A program made the translations under genes and the position numbers. A DNA stretch of 64,000 bases from Punctularia strigosozonata HHB-11173 SS5 (Eukaryota; Basidiomycota; Agaricomycetes; Corticiales; Punctulariaceae): contig NW_006767436.1 of NCBI RefSeq assembly GCF_000264995.1, positions 2,001,011 through 2,065,010 on the forward strand, written 5' to 3'. Positions 43,895-56,201 of this stretch are shown piece by piece. The notes under the pieces are model-generated. The model did no database searches and was not told the DNA's origin. It saw only the letters and a program-made list of their open reading frames with translations. Positions within the stretch are counted from its first letter, which is position 1. The number at the start of each line of letters is the position of its first letter.

Positions 43895-44408
43895 TCTTTA
43901 TTGAACGTAGTGAGTCCATCTCCACCGTGTGTACGACAAACGTTGAAGTCTTCCCTAGGCGAAGCTGCTCACGGTTTGCATCTTCATGCATTGAAGAGAC
44001 CAGGAGTTATGTACAGCCATTCATGGGCCCCGATGGGAGCCGCGTGTGCACCTCTGATGAGCACGGCGTTTCTTCCACTTCGCATCGTGTTCCGACTTCG
44101 GGCCAGCCATACCATCCGATGCCAGTCTTAATGGCTCAGCATTTTGGCGCGTCGGTTTCGCGTGAGCACCAGCCAGGAGATCAGTATATCCTTGTTATAT
44201 TGCCATGTGCCGCGAGAGCCGTACAACCGCATTTCCCCAGAGTAAGTTCGGTAGCTCAGTCCATACCATCATGTATATACCATTCGAGAAACCTGGTGTT
44301 ATGATGGCGCGTTTCGTATCTCGGTGGATAGGCCGTCCTTGGCAGGGAAGAGTTGACGTTTGCAAGCAACAGATGGGTAATAGACAGAAGGCGTTCATGA
44401 ATCAAGAC
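43895..44408. other. Convergent 3' region between Sua5 and LSm3 genes
   Basis: No exon recognised on either strand; open frames are short. Expected to hold both 3' untranslated regions. Confidence 0.45.
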
Positions 44409-44870
44409 TCATGTCCGCGACGGAGGCGAGACCTGATGGGACGCGGATTGTAAGGCGCGCTTGCAATGAAAGGTGGGCGAACGTACAAGGATAACACCAT
44501 CCCCTCTGACAAACATCATATCCATTTTCCGTTTTGCAACCTATTACAATGTCTTGTCGTGGAGTGTCCGGGACCAATGCCGCAATACGACTTACGTTGA
44601 CGGTGCCCTTGGCCGCTCCTGCGTCTGTTGACTCAACCAACATTATGGTCTCCTCCACGTCACTCATGATCAGGTTCATATGACCGTCATAGGCCTGCAA
44701 GTTTTTAGCGGTCCTGCAATTATCAGAAGAGCGCCAAAGACCGCGAGAAGCGATATACGCACATGCAGAATTCCCGTCAACTGCCGATCACCCCTCAGCT
44801 TCACAAAGACACGTTCGCTCAGGGAGAGCCTGATGAGGTCAAAAGGTTCTTGTATAGTGCTGGAAGCCAT
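44409..44870 (-). CDS. LSM3: U6 snRNA-associated Sm-like protein LSm3
   Basis: The ATG at 44870 gives MASSTIQEPFDLIRLSLSER followed by VFVKLRGDRQLTGILH (Sm1 motif). After an intron (donor GTGCGT) comes AYDGHMNLIMSDVEETIML. A GTAAGT intron then joins KGTVN to VAKRKMDMMFVRGDGVIL, and a last intron joins VIL to VSPPSRT with the TGA at 44409-44411. DLIRLSLxERVxVKLR and FVRGDGVILVSPP (Sm2) are hallmarks of LSm3. It is a ring subunit of LSm1-7 (cytoplasmic mRNA decay) and LSm2-8 (nuclear U6 snRNA binding). The length of about 95 residues is normal. The start codon was chosen by conservation; a longer frame upstream has no similarity. Confidence 0.92.
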
Positions 44871-45428
44871 CGAGAGATCCGAAAGTGATGACTGTGTTGC
44901 GTTTATGTACAACCAAGTGTACAACCAAGTTCAGCCGCGTTCGCGTCCAGCTGATCTACGCGTGGAGTGAACTAGAGTGAACTGCGCATGCCAACTCCCG
45001 CCCGGACTTAAGCTTCCATAGTGTCCAGCAACGTGCAAGAGTCGTCTTGAGGGTAAGTACATCGCATTCTTGCAGATCTTTGCTAATCCAACAACAGCCT
45101 CGATGGATGCGACGCCCTCTGACTCTCAATTGCCCCAAGTCCTGCCAATCTACTGAACATCGGGGATTAAGTATGCCATTTTCGACCTATTTTCGATATG
45201 TCTCACATAAGCCGTGGCGTACAGATCTCGGCCGGCAGATACGACTGGTCACAGGTCATGCTCCACCGTGCTCAGTACCGATTGATCTACCTTGCAGGAG
45301 CGCCGGAAGAATCTCGGCTACACATTGGGATATAATCTGCCACTTCACTGTAGCTCTCTTCCTGCACAACGATCTCGTCTCCTCGATAAGATATCATACT
45401 CAGATCACTGCTTCTACACGTCGTTATC
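44871..45428. other. Divergent promoter region with unexplained exon-like pieces
   Basis: It lies between the LSm3 and beta-mannosidase starts. Several open pieces flanked by good splice signals occur on the plus strand: a GTAAGT at about 45054, acceptor-like AACAG at 45098, and readable pieces MDATPSDSQLPQVLPIY and AGRYDWSQVMLHRAQYRLIY (about 45230-45295). No family was recognised. They may be spliced 5' untranslated sequence of the mannosidase gene or a small unknown gene. Confidence 0.35.
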
Positions 45429-48400
45429 ATGGCTAGCAGTGTTCAAAGGCTCATCGAGGACGGCTGGCACTTTACGCAGAGAGGTGGTGGACTCGGTACG
45501 AAGGACGGAGAATGGATCGCCGTTTCCCAGTTTCCAACAACGGTTCATGTGGAATTGCTTACACTGCGACGTATTCCGGACCCGGTGAGTCGTACGGTGC
45601 CATGTCCCCTCGGCCAGGCTAACTACTTGTGTGCTAGTTCATCGGACTGAACGAATGGGAAGTTCAGTGTATGAGTGCACGCCGTCCACCCTTGCAACCG
45701 TCGATAACCGCCCATTCTCACAGGGGTTGGAGAGGCGTCATGGTCATTCAAAACGGCTTTCGCTGTCTCTGAGGGCGAATTAGCTTCGCCTCATGCCGAC
45801 CTCGTTTTCGAAGGTTTAGACACATTTGTTGTGATCTATCTGGTAGGACTGATTTGGTGACAATACGACACTTACCTGACGAACGACGGCCAGAACGGAT
45901 CAAAAATCCACGAGTCGGATAATCAGTTCCTTAGCCACCGAATTTCTGTCAAGGGTGGTTTGAAGGCCGGAGCGAATGAACTCCTGCTGGAGTTTGACAG
46001 CGCCTTCCTCCGGGTATTGTCAACCACAGGCACAACAAGCTACTGGACCTGACCACTCATATCGACAGGGAAGAGAAATCGAGAAGCAGCACGGCAAGCT
46101 AGGGCTATGGAACGGCGACTCCAGCCGGCTTCATGTTCGCAAGGCACAGTATAAGTGAGCACCCGCAGTTCTTTCCGTCCTCATAATTCTGACTGCGTAA
46201 TTCAGCTATGGATGGGACTGGGGTTAGTGAACTTGCACATACAAGTATGCACCTGATTGACAACCGGCGTAGGACCCGTCCTCATGACCACTGGACCCTG
46301 GCGCCCCATATTCCTACACACGTACGAGACTCGGATTGACGACCTTGACATCCGTAGCAAAGTTAGCCCATCATTGGACGTATTTTTGTCCGTGGATTGC
46401 ACGCTGTCGCATGATGTGGCTTGCACCTCATCTGTCGCGTTGGTCGATGCCAGCGGAAATCGTGTGATCGGCGGATCCAACCTCACTGTGAAGAACGGGT
46501 ATGCTCGCGCGGAGTTTTCTCTGAGCGCGGGGACTGTAGATCTCTGGTATCCCGTGGGCTACGGGAAACAACCCATCTACACTGTGGAGGTGCAAATCGC
46601 AGATGAGGTGCGCCTGACTCCGCCGAATTGATTGCTTGAACTTAAACCGTGCATAGGCTGGCAAGGTGCTAGATTTCAAGTCGCAGAAAATCGCGTTCAG
46701 GCGCGCTCAAGTAGTGCAGGAGAAGTTGATTGACCAAGAGGGTTTGACGTTTCTCTTTGAAATCAACAATATACGCGTCTTCTGCGGTGGTTAGTGGCAT
46801 CGCGCTTCTGATATACCACTCTTTATGGGGCTAATCGATGATTCTGGATAGGCTCGAACTGGATCCCAGCAGATTCATTCCTTACCACGTAGGTTTTGCT
46901 ATTCACCAGACGTGCATCTGGCCCACGTTTATTGGCGAGACAGCATGACCACCGATCGTTACAAAGCATGGCTTAAACTCCTCGTGGATGGGAACCAAAA
47001 TATGATCCGAGTATGGGGAGGTGGCATATACGAGCCTGACCTATTCTACGACTTGTGCGACGGTAAGGCGGATGTAGCCGTGATCAATGGATAATGCTCA
47101 CCCACAGTTTAGAGATGGGAATTCTAGTTTGGCAAGACTTCATGTTCGGATGCGGCCAGGTCAGACATTTTCAATGTGGGTTGCGAAGATACGTCGATGA
47201 TAATGAGTTTCGCTAGTACCCGGCATACGACTCTTTTCTTAAATCGGTGACCAAAGAAGCCGAGCAAAATGTCAAGAGATTGAGGCATCATCCGTCATTG
47301 GTTATCTTCGGTCGGTATCAGTAATCCTTGACCGTTCTGCTGTAAGCTCACTGTCCCGTTGCATAGCTGGTAACAACGAAGGTATGCTCTTCATCATTTC
47401 ACTCTGGCATGATCTCCTGTCTCAAAACGAACTCGGGTCAGATTATCAGATCGCTGAATCTTTACATCTTGAGTTGGACTACTCGGATGAAACGTCGGAC
47501 TTCCGAAAGACGAACTTCCCCGCACGCCACATCTACGAGCGAGTTCTGCCCTCCGTCGTGGAGAAGTACTCAGATGTCTTCTATCACCGTAGTTCCCCTT
47601 ACAGTGGCCAAGGACAGCCAACGACTGATAAAACACTCGGTGATCTTCATCAGTGTCAGTATCAACTGGTCCAGCACCAGGGTGAACACTGCTGATAGAT
47701 TTGGCAGGGAACGTATGGCACGGATCCCAGGAGCCATGGCACAATTGGGATATCCTTGCCGGTAGATTCGTCTCAGAGTTTGGCATGTGCGTATTTTATC
47801 ACCTTCCTGGACTAGAGAACCCCAACCAGTTTGTATTCAGGGAGGGCTACCCAAACATCCGTACAGTTGACTACTGGCTAGGAGGAGACAAAACTGAGCG
47901 GTACCCGCAGTCAAGGCATATGCTCTTTGTCTACATTTGGAGTTGTGTACTAACTTTTGACAGGGTGATGAATAATCATAATAAAGCAGACGGGTTTGAG
48001 CGTCGTCTTGAGGTACGTGCGGGAAGTTGAGTGACCACTCCCTCAGCCTAACCGGAGATTATATAGTTATACTTGATGGAAAACTTCAAGCACGCCTTCG
48101 ACATCGAGAGGTAACACGTGTTACTCCCGATCGGCGGCCCAACTCATTACCTCAAAGCTACGTTTATTACACACAGGTGATGCAGGCCGAAACCTTGGCT
48201 GCAGCATATCGTCTGTGGCGACGGAATTGGAAAGGTAAGGGCCGAGAATATACAGCAGGTGCTCTCGTGTGGCAGGTACGCTGCTTTTAGCCCCAAAGCT
48301 TGATCTCCTGATTGAAATACGCCGCAGATCAACGATTGTTGGCCTACCACGTCGTGGGCGATCATCGATTACTTCCTGCGACCGAAGCCCGCCTATTTTG

Positions 48401-49080
48401 CCATAGCAAGGGAACTGCGCCCGTTCACCGTCGGCATGACGCGCAAGGAGAAGAAGACATACAAGGACGATCGTAGTGCCGCTAATTTCACGATCAAGAC
48501 CGTCCTGGAGGTATGGGGAACAAACCGGACGCTTTCGGACAAGAGCGCAAATCTCGAGGTTACGTTCTATGATCTCGAGTCAGACTGGAAGGATCAATGG
48601 TGCAAGGACGTGGTGCTCGCATCTAACCAGGCGACCGAGTTATATCAGGGTGAACTGTCCGGACAGCCCACAAGAACGAAGCTCAGCGAGGTACCGAAAA
48701 CTATCGTTGTTTCGGCACGACTGGTGGATGAAGGTGGTGCGGTGCTCGGACGGTATTCAAACTGGTCAGTTCCGCCGTTTATGGGCGAATGTCAGATGTT
48801 TGAAGCCTTGGATATTGCCAGGCCCGAGCCGTTCAAGTTCATCAAGTTCCCAGATCGTGATTCGGTGGGACTGAAGGTTACTATGGGCACTGACGGCGAA
48901 AGCGTTGAACTGAGCTCCAAGAAACCGATCAAAGGCATCATTCTTGATGTAGAGGGCGAAGATGTTGAATGGAGCGACCAGGCAATCGATCTTGTGCCTG
49001 ACGATCCACAGATAGTGCGGGCAAAAGGGCTCAAGGGTCGGAAGGTCCGTGCACGGTTTCTCGGTGATGGTTCGGCATAG
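45429..49080 (+). CDS. Beta-mannosidase, glycoside hydrolase family 2
   Basis: The ATG at 45429 gives MASSVQRLIEDGWHFTQRGG, with no signal peptide, so the product is probably intracellular. GH2 features follow over many short exons: VHVELLTLRRIPDPF, WSFKTAF, a jelly-roll domain with GLWNGDSSRLHVRKAQYNYG, WDWGPVLMTTGPWRPI, the Ig-like segment LWYPVGYGKQPIYTV, FEINNIRVFCGGSNWIPADS, NMIRVWGGGIYEPDLFYDLC, LVWQDFMFGCG and RLRHHPSLVIF spliced to AGNNE (general acid/base Glu). GRFVSEFGM then provides the catalytic nucleophile Glu. The rest includes ALVWQINDCWPTTSWAIIDY and a C-terminal beta domain ending GRKVRARFLGDGSA. The enzyme removes terminal beta-1,4-mannose from N-glycan remnants and mannan oligosaccharides. 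At least twelve introns are needed. The length of about 880 residues fits. Confidence 0.93.
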
Positions 49081-49548
49081 TTTCCATTGACTCTAGACTG
49101 ATGCCTGTGATGCACTACGAATATTGATTGTGCGTCGCTTCGTTTGCCCCGCCCCCTGACGGTGCCACATTGAGATATGTTACCTGAGCTCGCTCAAGTA
49201 TCTCTCAACCCGGAAATTAATAAGCAGCGTGTGCAGTGCGGATTACTTATAATGAATCACGGATATTATACTACAGCATCGCAAATGGGGCAATTTACAT
49301 GTAAGCGAAGGTGGACTGGCGAGGAACCCGCCATTCTTTCCAGTTGCGATGGCAAAACAAGCGAAGGTGGTCAATGCGTGGGGCACCCGCCATTTTTCCA
49401 GTGGGGAGCCGAAACAAGCAGACGCGTCACCCCCAGCGGATCTAAGACGCGCGTACACTACTGCTACGCCATTTAAGCAACTTGATGAGTGCTATGTAGC
49501 GCACGAGTGTCGTTACTTATCTCATTCATACTCATCTTCATCTTCGCC
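49081..49548. other. Spacer upstream of the second RING gene
   Basis: No exon recognised. Contains the imperfect tandem duplication at 49303-49415. The last 100 bases should hold the promoter of the RING gene. Confidence 0.45.
49303..49415. repeat. Imperfect tandem duplication, about 56-bp unit, two copies
   Basis: Both units open AAGCGAAGGTGG (49303 and 49359), share an ACCCGCCATT(C/T)TTTCCAGT core and close with AAACAAGC. They differ by small changes within. No coding role is visible; the repeat sits 130 bp upstream of a start codon. Confidence 0.6.
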
Positions 49549-50384
49549 ATGGCTGCCAATCCTTCTAGCGACGACCTTCTGGGCGATCATACACCATCGG
49601 AGCTGATGGAGAATATGATGTTTTTGGCTCGCGAGTTGCAACTGATCGGTCCAGAGCCGTACGTACAAGTAGGAAATCTATCACAACCCAAGGAGTGCTG
49701 AGGCATGGTCCGCTATGGGAAAGCCATACGCAAGAATATATCGACAGGCTACCCGCGGTGAACGAGGCGCAGTTGAGAAGGCTGGAACAACTTGGTCAGT
49801 CTCCTCACCCGAAATAATTGTAGGCTGCTCGCTTAACAATGGCCGGACAGATTCGTCTTGCCCAATATGTCTTATACCTTTCTCTGCGGTGATTGCAGAG
49901 GAAGAGACAGCCTCGGCCATGGAATCACCTGCGTACGCTGATCAGGACATGGGTGTGACACGGCTGAAGAATGTTGTGGAGGGTGAGGCAGGGTAAGAGA
50001 GCCAGCTGCTCGATGATTGGTTGTCGCCTGACTCGTTATTCTCGTAGATGCGGGCATATCTTCTGTCGCAAAGACATCTCGAGGTGGATTGCGACTGGAC
50101 ATACGTCCTGTCCTACCTGTCGCACCCCGTTCCTCAGGCCTGCGGAACCGCAGCGGAGGAATTCATCGAGGGGAACGGAACCGAGACCGAATGTCGCCAT
50201 AAACAGTGCCCTTCCTGATGTAGCGAGATTACTCGATGGGGGGGATGACGAAGAGCTCAACCATATCTTGCAAGAAATGGATCACAGATTACTTGCGGTC
50301 CTTCAGGGACAACGACCTGCTCATCCGACCCCGCAGCGGCCCAGCGTCGACTACGACCAGGAATTTATTGGGATGTACACTTGA
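49549..50384 (+). CDS. RING-finger protein, probable E3 ubiquitin ligase (paralog 2)
   Basis: The ATG at 49549 gives MAANPSSDDLLGDHTPSELM. A short exon follows with HGPLWESHTQEYIDRLPAVN and EAQLRRLEQLG. The RING finger begins DSSCPICLIPFSAVIAEEE, has a spacer exon (DQDMGVTRLKNVVEGEAG), and after an intron (about 49991-50048) continues CGHIFCRKDISRWIATGHTS with CPTCRTPFLRP. The C-terminus (DVARLLDGGDDEELNHILQE) ends DQEFIGMYT. The first and second zinc-ligand pairs match the RING protein at 26272-27372 (CPICLVAF, CGHLFCTRDLKEWI, CPSCRHPF), including a long acidic spacer between pairs, so the two are probably paralogs of one fungal family. Partner E2 and substrates are unknown. Confidence 0.78.
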
Positions 50385-50602
50385 TGACGAAACGATAGAT
50401 CCATGCTCTCTATTTCCCGCCAAGTTCGTTCGTTCCAAATACAGTCATTAGGTTAAAGTCCAAGCTACCAAGATACGGTATACTAGTCAGCTGCAGAGCA
50501 AAGATGGTATGCATGTAGGCCAGCCAGATGGATGTCAAGACTACGACGTCCGGTTGTGAATGCACAGAGAGAGGAGAGATTGTGAATAGGAAGTGTTATC
50601 AC

Positions 50603-53600
50603 TTAGTTCCTCCGGCAAAAGCGGAAGAGGTTGCGCTTGAACCAGTAGAACAGGCACTACGACGGCGTCAGATGCAAAGATCAGTTAATGAAACGCTAAC
50701 ACGCACCCCAGTGAAGCGGACGAAGGCAAGGCCAGCCGTGGAGTACAGGATTATCGTGAAATACGTCGATTGCTTGTCTTCAAGGTCCTGGTCCTGTTGT
50801 GCATCGCTCTCTCCACTGTGTAGGCCATTGAGGTTTTCGATAGCAACAGCAAGTCCAGCATTGGTGAACATCCACATAGCCACCAGACGGGTGCGGAATG
50901 TCTTGTTTTCATCGTCCATGGTAGGCTTTTCCGGGACTTCTTTGACCTGGACCTTGGTGACAGCACGTGTAACAGTCTCCTTGAAGACGGCATCGAGATC
51001 CTCTCGAGTACGTTCAGTATCTTCGATGACAGCCTCCGCCTCGTCCTTGGTTTTCTTCGAAGCGACCGATGGCAGTGCCTCTGCCTTGTCACTTCCCTTT
51101 GTGCCCCATGAAACCTGGCAGAAGCACGTGAGATATGCCCAGCGCAAGTACGAGTCGGGACTGACATCGTGAAGGTTGCAGAACGCGTAAACATTGAGGA
51201 CGTTCGTAAAGCTCGGAGCTAACAGCAAGTATTGAATGAAGCTAGAAAACATGTGCCAAGGGTCCCGCTAGCAGAGACATGAGAGGCGAGCCACACGATA
51301 TATATGCTGGAATTGCTCACGTAAAGGAAAGATGCTAAGAAGTAAATGCCGAAGGTGGATACAAGAGCAGCGACTAGGGGTCCAATTGGCGGTTTGAAGA
51401 AAGACGTTACGACTTGCGAAGCGGTTTCGGTTTTGAGAAGCTTGATTACAGTTTTGAAGGACACAGCCGTCAGGTAGAACGAGCAAACTATCAAATAACC
51501 TGCGAGAATAGCATAGACCCAGAGTGTGATTGCGTAAGCCGCTCGCTCGCCTTTGGGCCGGTTGCCGAGGGCAAGGATGAACTGGAATTTCGTTGACGAG
51601 ATGAATACGCAGCGAGGATGAAACTTACTTGAAGGACCAGGAAAGTCAAGTACACCCATTTCAGCGCAAGATTGACCCAATGCGTCTGCCAGACATGAGT
51701 GTATGTATCGCAAACAGTCAGTGGGACGTACAATGTCTTCTGTTCCAAAGAAGTTGTGTTTATCTTGCTTCAGATTCGGTATCAAATCGATAATGATACT
51801 GAACGTCAACCAGAGATTGGCGAGGGCAAACCAGGAGAAGACCAAGGAGAAGATGTTGTACTGCGGAACGATCAACGACTGATATGGCAACGACGAGCTG
51901 ATCACATACAATAGCCTGAATGTGGAAGAAGAACATGCGAATCGGGTTGTGGCCGGACTTGTAGAACCTGAAGAAGTGCACAATAGCATACTATCGCGTT
52001 CCGCTGAGTATATTCAAATTACTGGATCTAAAAGGGCTCGTACCACCGACGCAGCGAAAGATCCGTTGAGCCATCGCCGACGCTGACCGATGAGTTCGGC
52101 GGCGGATTCCGGGACGTCGGTCTCGGCTTTACTTGGCTTCACGTATGTCAGGGTCCACTTCGCACCAGCCTTCGCCACCAGTTCGAAGCAGAGGATACGA
52201 TCCTCAGCCAAGAACATGTTCTTCGTGAAGATGTTCATGCCGTAGATACCCTTGGGACCCAGACGATCCGCAAGCGAGTGGTCACCGTGGAAATACTGCT
52301 CCAGGGGACGTCCTTGAATGGCTTGATAGCGATAAGCGGAGAAGGCACCAGGCAATACGGAAACATATCCGAAACTGCTCTCCAGAGGTTTGTCCAGGAT
52401 ATTCGACATTTTGTACTCGAAGTTCTGCGCAGCGACGAGGGGATTGAGGAGTTTCTTGCCGCCCTTGATCATTGCATGAATTTCGCCGCAAGCGCCGCCG
52501 AGGTTGGCGTTATTGTAGAACGCCTCCCAAAGGTAGAAGATAGACTTGTGGCCAGGTTTGGTACCGGCATCGATGAGGACACAAATCTCGGGCTCGAGCA
52601 TGCGACCGATAGCGTTGAAGAGCCAGCGGTGGGAGTTTATCTTCTTCTGATTCTGAGCTTTGAGAACGAAAATGATCTGCACAGGCACAAGGTTGTTCGC
52701 ATCATCGGCTTGAGGAAGGATGAGCTGCGGTGTCGGGTCGACGGAGAGCTGGGTCGTGTATTCGAATATGTGCGCCACGGTGCCTTTGCCGTCGACCTGC
52801 TTCTTCATGACACCATCTTGGTATACACCAACGGTGGCGAGGAGGTCAAGGACTGTCTTGTCCATGGAATCAAGACCGTCGACGATGAGCGCGACGGTGA
52901 TCTTCTGCCAGCTAGGAACGCCTTCCTCGGCGGAGCGCCGCCAGTACTTGGATTGCTTCGTCTTGCATATGTCTCGGATGTTCAGCATGACACCGTGAAG
53001 GGTGCGCGCATAGAGCGTTTTGTCCTCGTTGTAGGATGTAACCGCAATCAGGAGTTCGGTCTGACGGCGGTACAGCTTCGTGCGCAGGGACCAGCCATTC
53101 GCCTCCGAGAAATCATCGGGGTCGCAGGTTGCGGCGGTGTACCGCATATGCCTGTAGGACCGCAATGACGTGAGAAACACGATAGTCTTGTCGCGAACGC
53201 GATTGGCGGCGGAACTTACGTGAACTCCGTCGTGTTTGTCTGCGACCATTTGCTCTCCACCGCAGTAAAGACCGGGGTCGGCACAGGGTATTCGGTGATG
53301 AAGTTGCCGCTCGTGAGCTTGACCTTGCGGGTCACACCGCGCTTGATCGTCTGGCGGCGACGCCACGCGCTGTCCACCCCGTTCGTGCTCGAAGACGCGA
53401 CCGATGTTGGGCGGCCAGTGGCGTACGGATCGCCAAATTCATCAGGGTCGACCGGCCTATGGTATCTGGCGCGTCAGCGTCGTCGTCCGTGTCAGAACCA
53501 CAACGCGCGCGCCCGAAAGCGGAGAAACGAGGCTCACCCCGGTGGGTAGAAGCCGCCACTGAAGTTCTCGCCGGCGGTCAGAGGCAATTTCTCGACGTAT

Positions 53601-53776
53601 TCATCGTCGTTGTAGTCTTGCTGATTGAAACCGACCTGGGGAAGGGAGACGGTGCTCTGGTACGGGCTGGGATCGCGGCTGGGGCCCGCGCTGCGAACAG
53701 GTTCCTCAAAGTGTAGCTGGCCATGGCCACGAACGGGCTTGTCCGCGAACGGATCCTGGTGCGGTGGTTGGGACAT
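50603..53776 (-). CDS. Chitin synthase, division 1 (class I-III type)
   Basis: The ATG at 53776 gives [20 protein letters not shown]. After a disordered N-terminus comes the family entry block [20 protein letters not shown] and FITEYPVPT, then [20 protein letters not shown] (UDP-GlcNAc binding), a [20 protein letters not shown] segment, [53 protein letters not shown] (catalytic EDR) and the product-channel motif [14 protein letters not shown]. About seven membrane helices follow over several exons, ending [15 protein letters not shown] (TAA at 50603-50605) after a last intron. The enzyme polymerises GlcNAc into chitin at the plasma membrane. [10 protein letters not shown] and the N-terminal layout place it in division 1; I do not assign an exact class. 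About 900 residues. Confidence 0.95.
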
Positions 53777-54069
53777 GGCGAACGCTGGACGTGGCAGAAG
53801 GAAGAGAACTGTGGTTGTGGTCGGCTGATGTCTGTTTCTATTTGAGATCAGGCGGCGACCGGTGGCTACGGCGAGGCGGTGCGTTTCAGCTGGGAACGCC
53901 TCCTGGCCCCCGCATCGCCCTCGCAGGAACGGTATATTGTGGGCCAATCAATCGATCAATAGACGAATATACGTGCACAGAAGGCTAAGCAAGGCGCTCG
54001 GCGTGTTCTAACGCCGCCTCTTCGTTGACCAATTGGCAGGCAACGACTGCTGTCGAGTCTACGGTACGT

Positions 54070-55795
54070 TTACGCTTGGGTCAAACCAAGAGCCTCGTCG
54101 ATTACAGCACCTTCCCTCGAGGCCTTCCAGACGCCCACGAGCTTGCCGCTCCACCGGTTACCCTTACCTCCCCCTCTAACCGAGAGCTTCGCCTTGAGTG
54201 CTTCGCCAACCTCTTTCACCCTCTTTTCGTCCGATCCGATCACGAGGACAGTGTTCGTACCCGCCGTTGATGGCGCAGAGGGCGAGGACGACAGCACTAA
54301 TAGATATGGCGTCGAGGCGTCCTTGGTGAGATCGGCGAACGCCATCGAGATGCCCGACAGGAATGCGAGCGCGTTGGCCGAGTCATCCGTCCTGTGTACA
54401 TGGCGTACCAGTGCACCCTCTTGTGCCTGCCATTGGTCCACTAAATCCTGCGCGATGCTGCGAGCGAGCTCGGTTTCCAGTTCCTGCACACGTTTGTCAG
54501 ATGCGCGCCGTTCTTCCAGTACCTGCGCACATCGCTGTGGCACCAGTGGAGCACCACAGCTGAGCGTGCTAGCAGCGCTGGCCAAGAGCGCATGAGTGGT
54601 GGTCAGATGAGCAATTAACCGTGGTCCGGCCATGAAGTACAGCCGCGCCGATGTGGTGCTTGAACGGGAAAGCGCCTCCGTATGCGGGACCAGGAAAAGT
54701 TGCAGATTGTGAAGCGATGGCATGTGCGTGCCGCAACACCTGCGATCCGCATATCAGCAGTCATTCAAGTCTAGTTCTAGTTTGCTTACGGGTTACGATC
54801 AACCTATACGGAAACATCGTCAGCAATGGAGTAGCAAATAGGGCCGGCTATACTAACCCCGTCAATGACTACGGTGCGCTTGACGCCACCCGTGTAATCG
54901 TCTGGGAGAGCCTTCCCCACTGCGCGCCCTGACTCCAGTCGTACCACATCGGGAAGATCTTCTCTGACGAGCTCTTCCACCTCGACGTGCACCTGCCGGC
55001 CTTCGAACACGAGTTTGTTGGCCTCCTGCTGAATAGCCGCAATTTCCTCGGCAGTCATCCCGCGAGGGACTTCAACGTAGGAAGGCGTTGGATAGGCAGT
55101 CAACGACCACGACAGTGTTGACAGGTTGAGACGTGTCTCAAGGAGCGCCGATAGAAGGTGCTGCGAGGTGTGCATGCACATCTGTGCGTGTTGCCACGTT
55201 GAAATCAGAACCGAACTCAAGATTCGAATGATAACGTACGTGATCTAAACGTCTGTTGTAGCCTTGTTCACCAAGGGCTACGGTGACCATAGAACCAATC
55301 CCGAAAGCAGGGACGTCAGAATCTACATTCACAATCTTGACATAGTTCACAGAATGGCCTCCGTGCCGCTTGGCCTCCACGACCTCCCAGGTCCTTCCGT
55401 CGCTCGTCGTGATCACGCCGACATCCGAGGGCTGCCCTCCGCCTTCGGGGAAGAGCACGGTGTCATGCAAGACTAATTCCAGGAGCAGATCGGTCGCTGC
55501 AATTGCATTCAATTTCTTGCCCTTCTTCTTGCCTACGCTGTCTAATGCCTGCGCAATCCGGGCGCTCACGATGGTGGTCTGGAGCTGCCGCAACAGCGGA
55601 TCACCTGGGTGACAGAGCGCTACGGTGAGAACGGGCGGGTAAAGTCATCATATATCGCTGGTAAGTACGTTGACATGCGAGCAGTCCGACGGGGATGGAT
55701 GTCGCTGGATCATCCGGGATCGTGAGTGTTGGGGAGACAATCCTATGATAGGTGGGTGGTGTCTGAGCGGGCAAGAGTAGAGCGGATGCAGCCAT
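54070..55795 (-). CDS. AlaX-type alanyl-tRNA editing protein (AARSD1-like)
   Basis: The ATG at 55795 gives MAASALLLPAQTPPTYHRIV. Conserved features: HDTVLFPEGGGQPSDVGVI, DHVRYH, MHTSQHLLSALLETRL (the HxxxH zinc motif), WSLTAYPTPSYVEVPRGMT, GRAVGKALPDDYTGGVKR and VIDGVDRNPCCGTHMP (CxxxH zinc ligands), then QLFLVPHTEALSRSS and a C-terminal coiled region with LEERRASDKRVQELETELA. This is the stand-alone AlaRS editing-domain family (AlaX/AARSD1, yeast YNL040W), which hydrolyses Ser- or Gly-tRNA(Ala). VIDG is joined to CCGTH through a 14-nt microexon (54790-54803). The glycine-rich C-terminal domain related to AlaRS C-Ala is present. Length is about 480 residues; stop at 54070. Confidence 0.9.
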
Positions 55796-56201
55796 GTCTA
55801 GTAGAAATCCTTCCTCCGTTGTTTAGGCTGAGTCAAGAGCGGATCGTGTGTGACGATTGACGTTTCGCATGCGACCACGGAGGATGTCGACATACTGGAT
55901 CCTCCCGTTCTCACCGCGGCTTTGTCCTGCTCCACGAACTCCGCGCCGTCTGCAGCGTTATTCACAGCGGCAAAGACAGGGGATATGATCAGAGGTGAAG
56001 AAGTGTAACGGCCGTCTCAATGCTCGCAACTGGGACCAATCAGAGCACGCCTTGCGGCCGCTTGCAGCAGAGCCGGAAACGTATAATCCTCGACCCCCCG
56101 GAGCTCGTACGACCTGCGAACTTTTGGGGCAACATCTAAAACTTGGCTCTTCCCCTCCAGCCGGTACCTCTACCATCCCACCAGTACCTCTTCCTGTCGC
56201 C

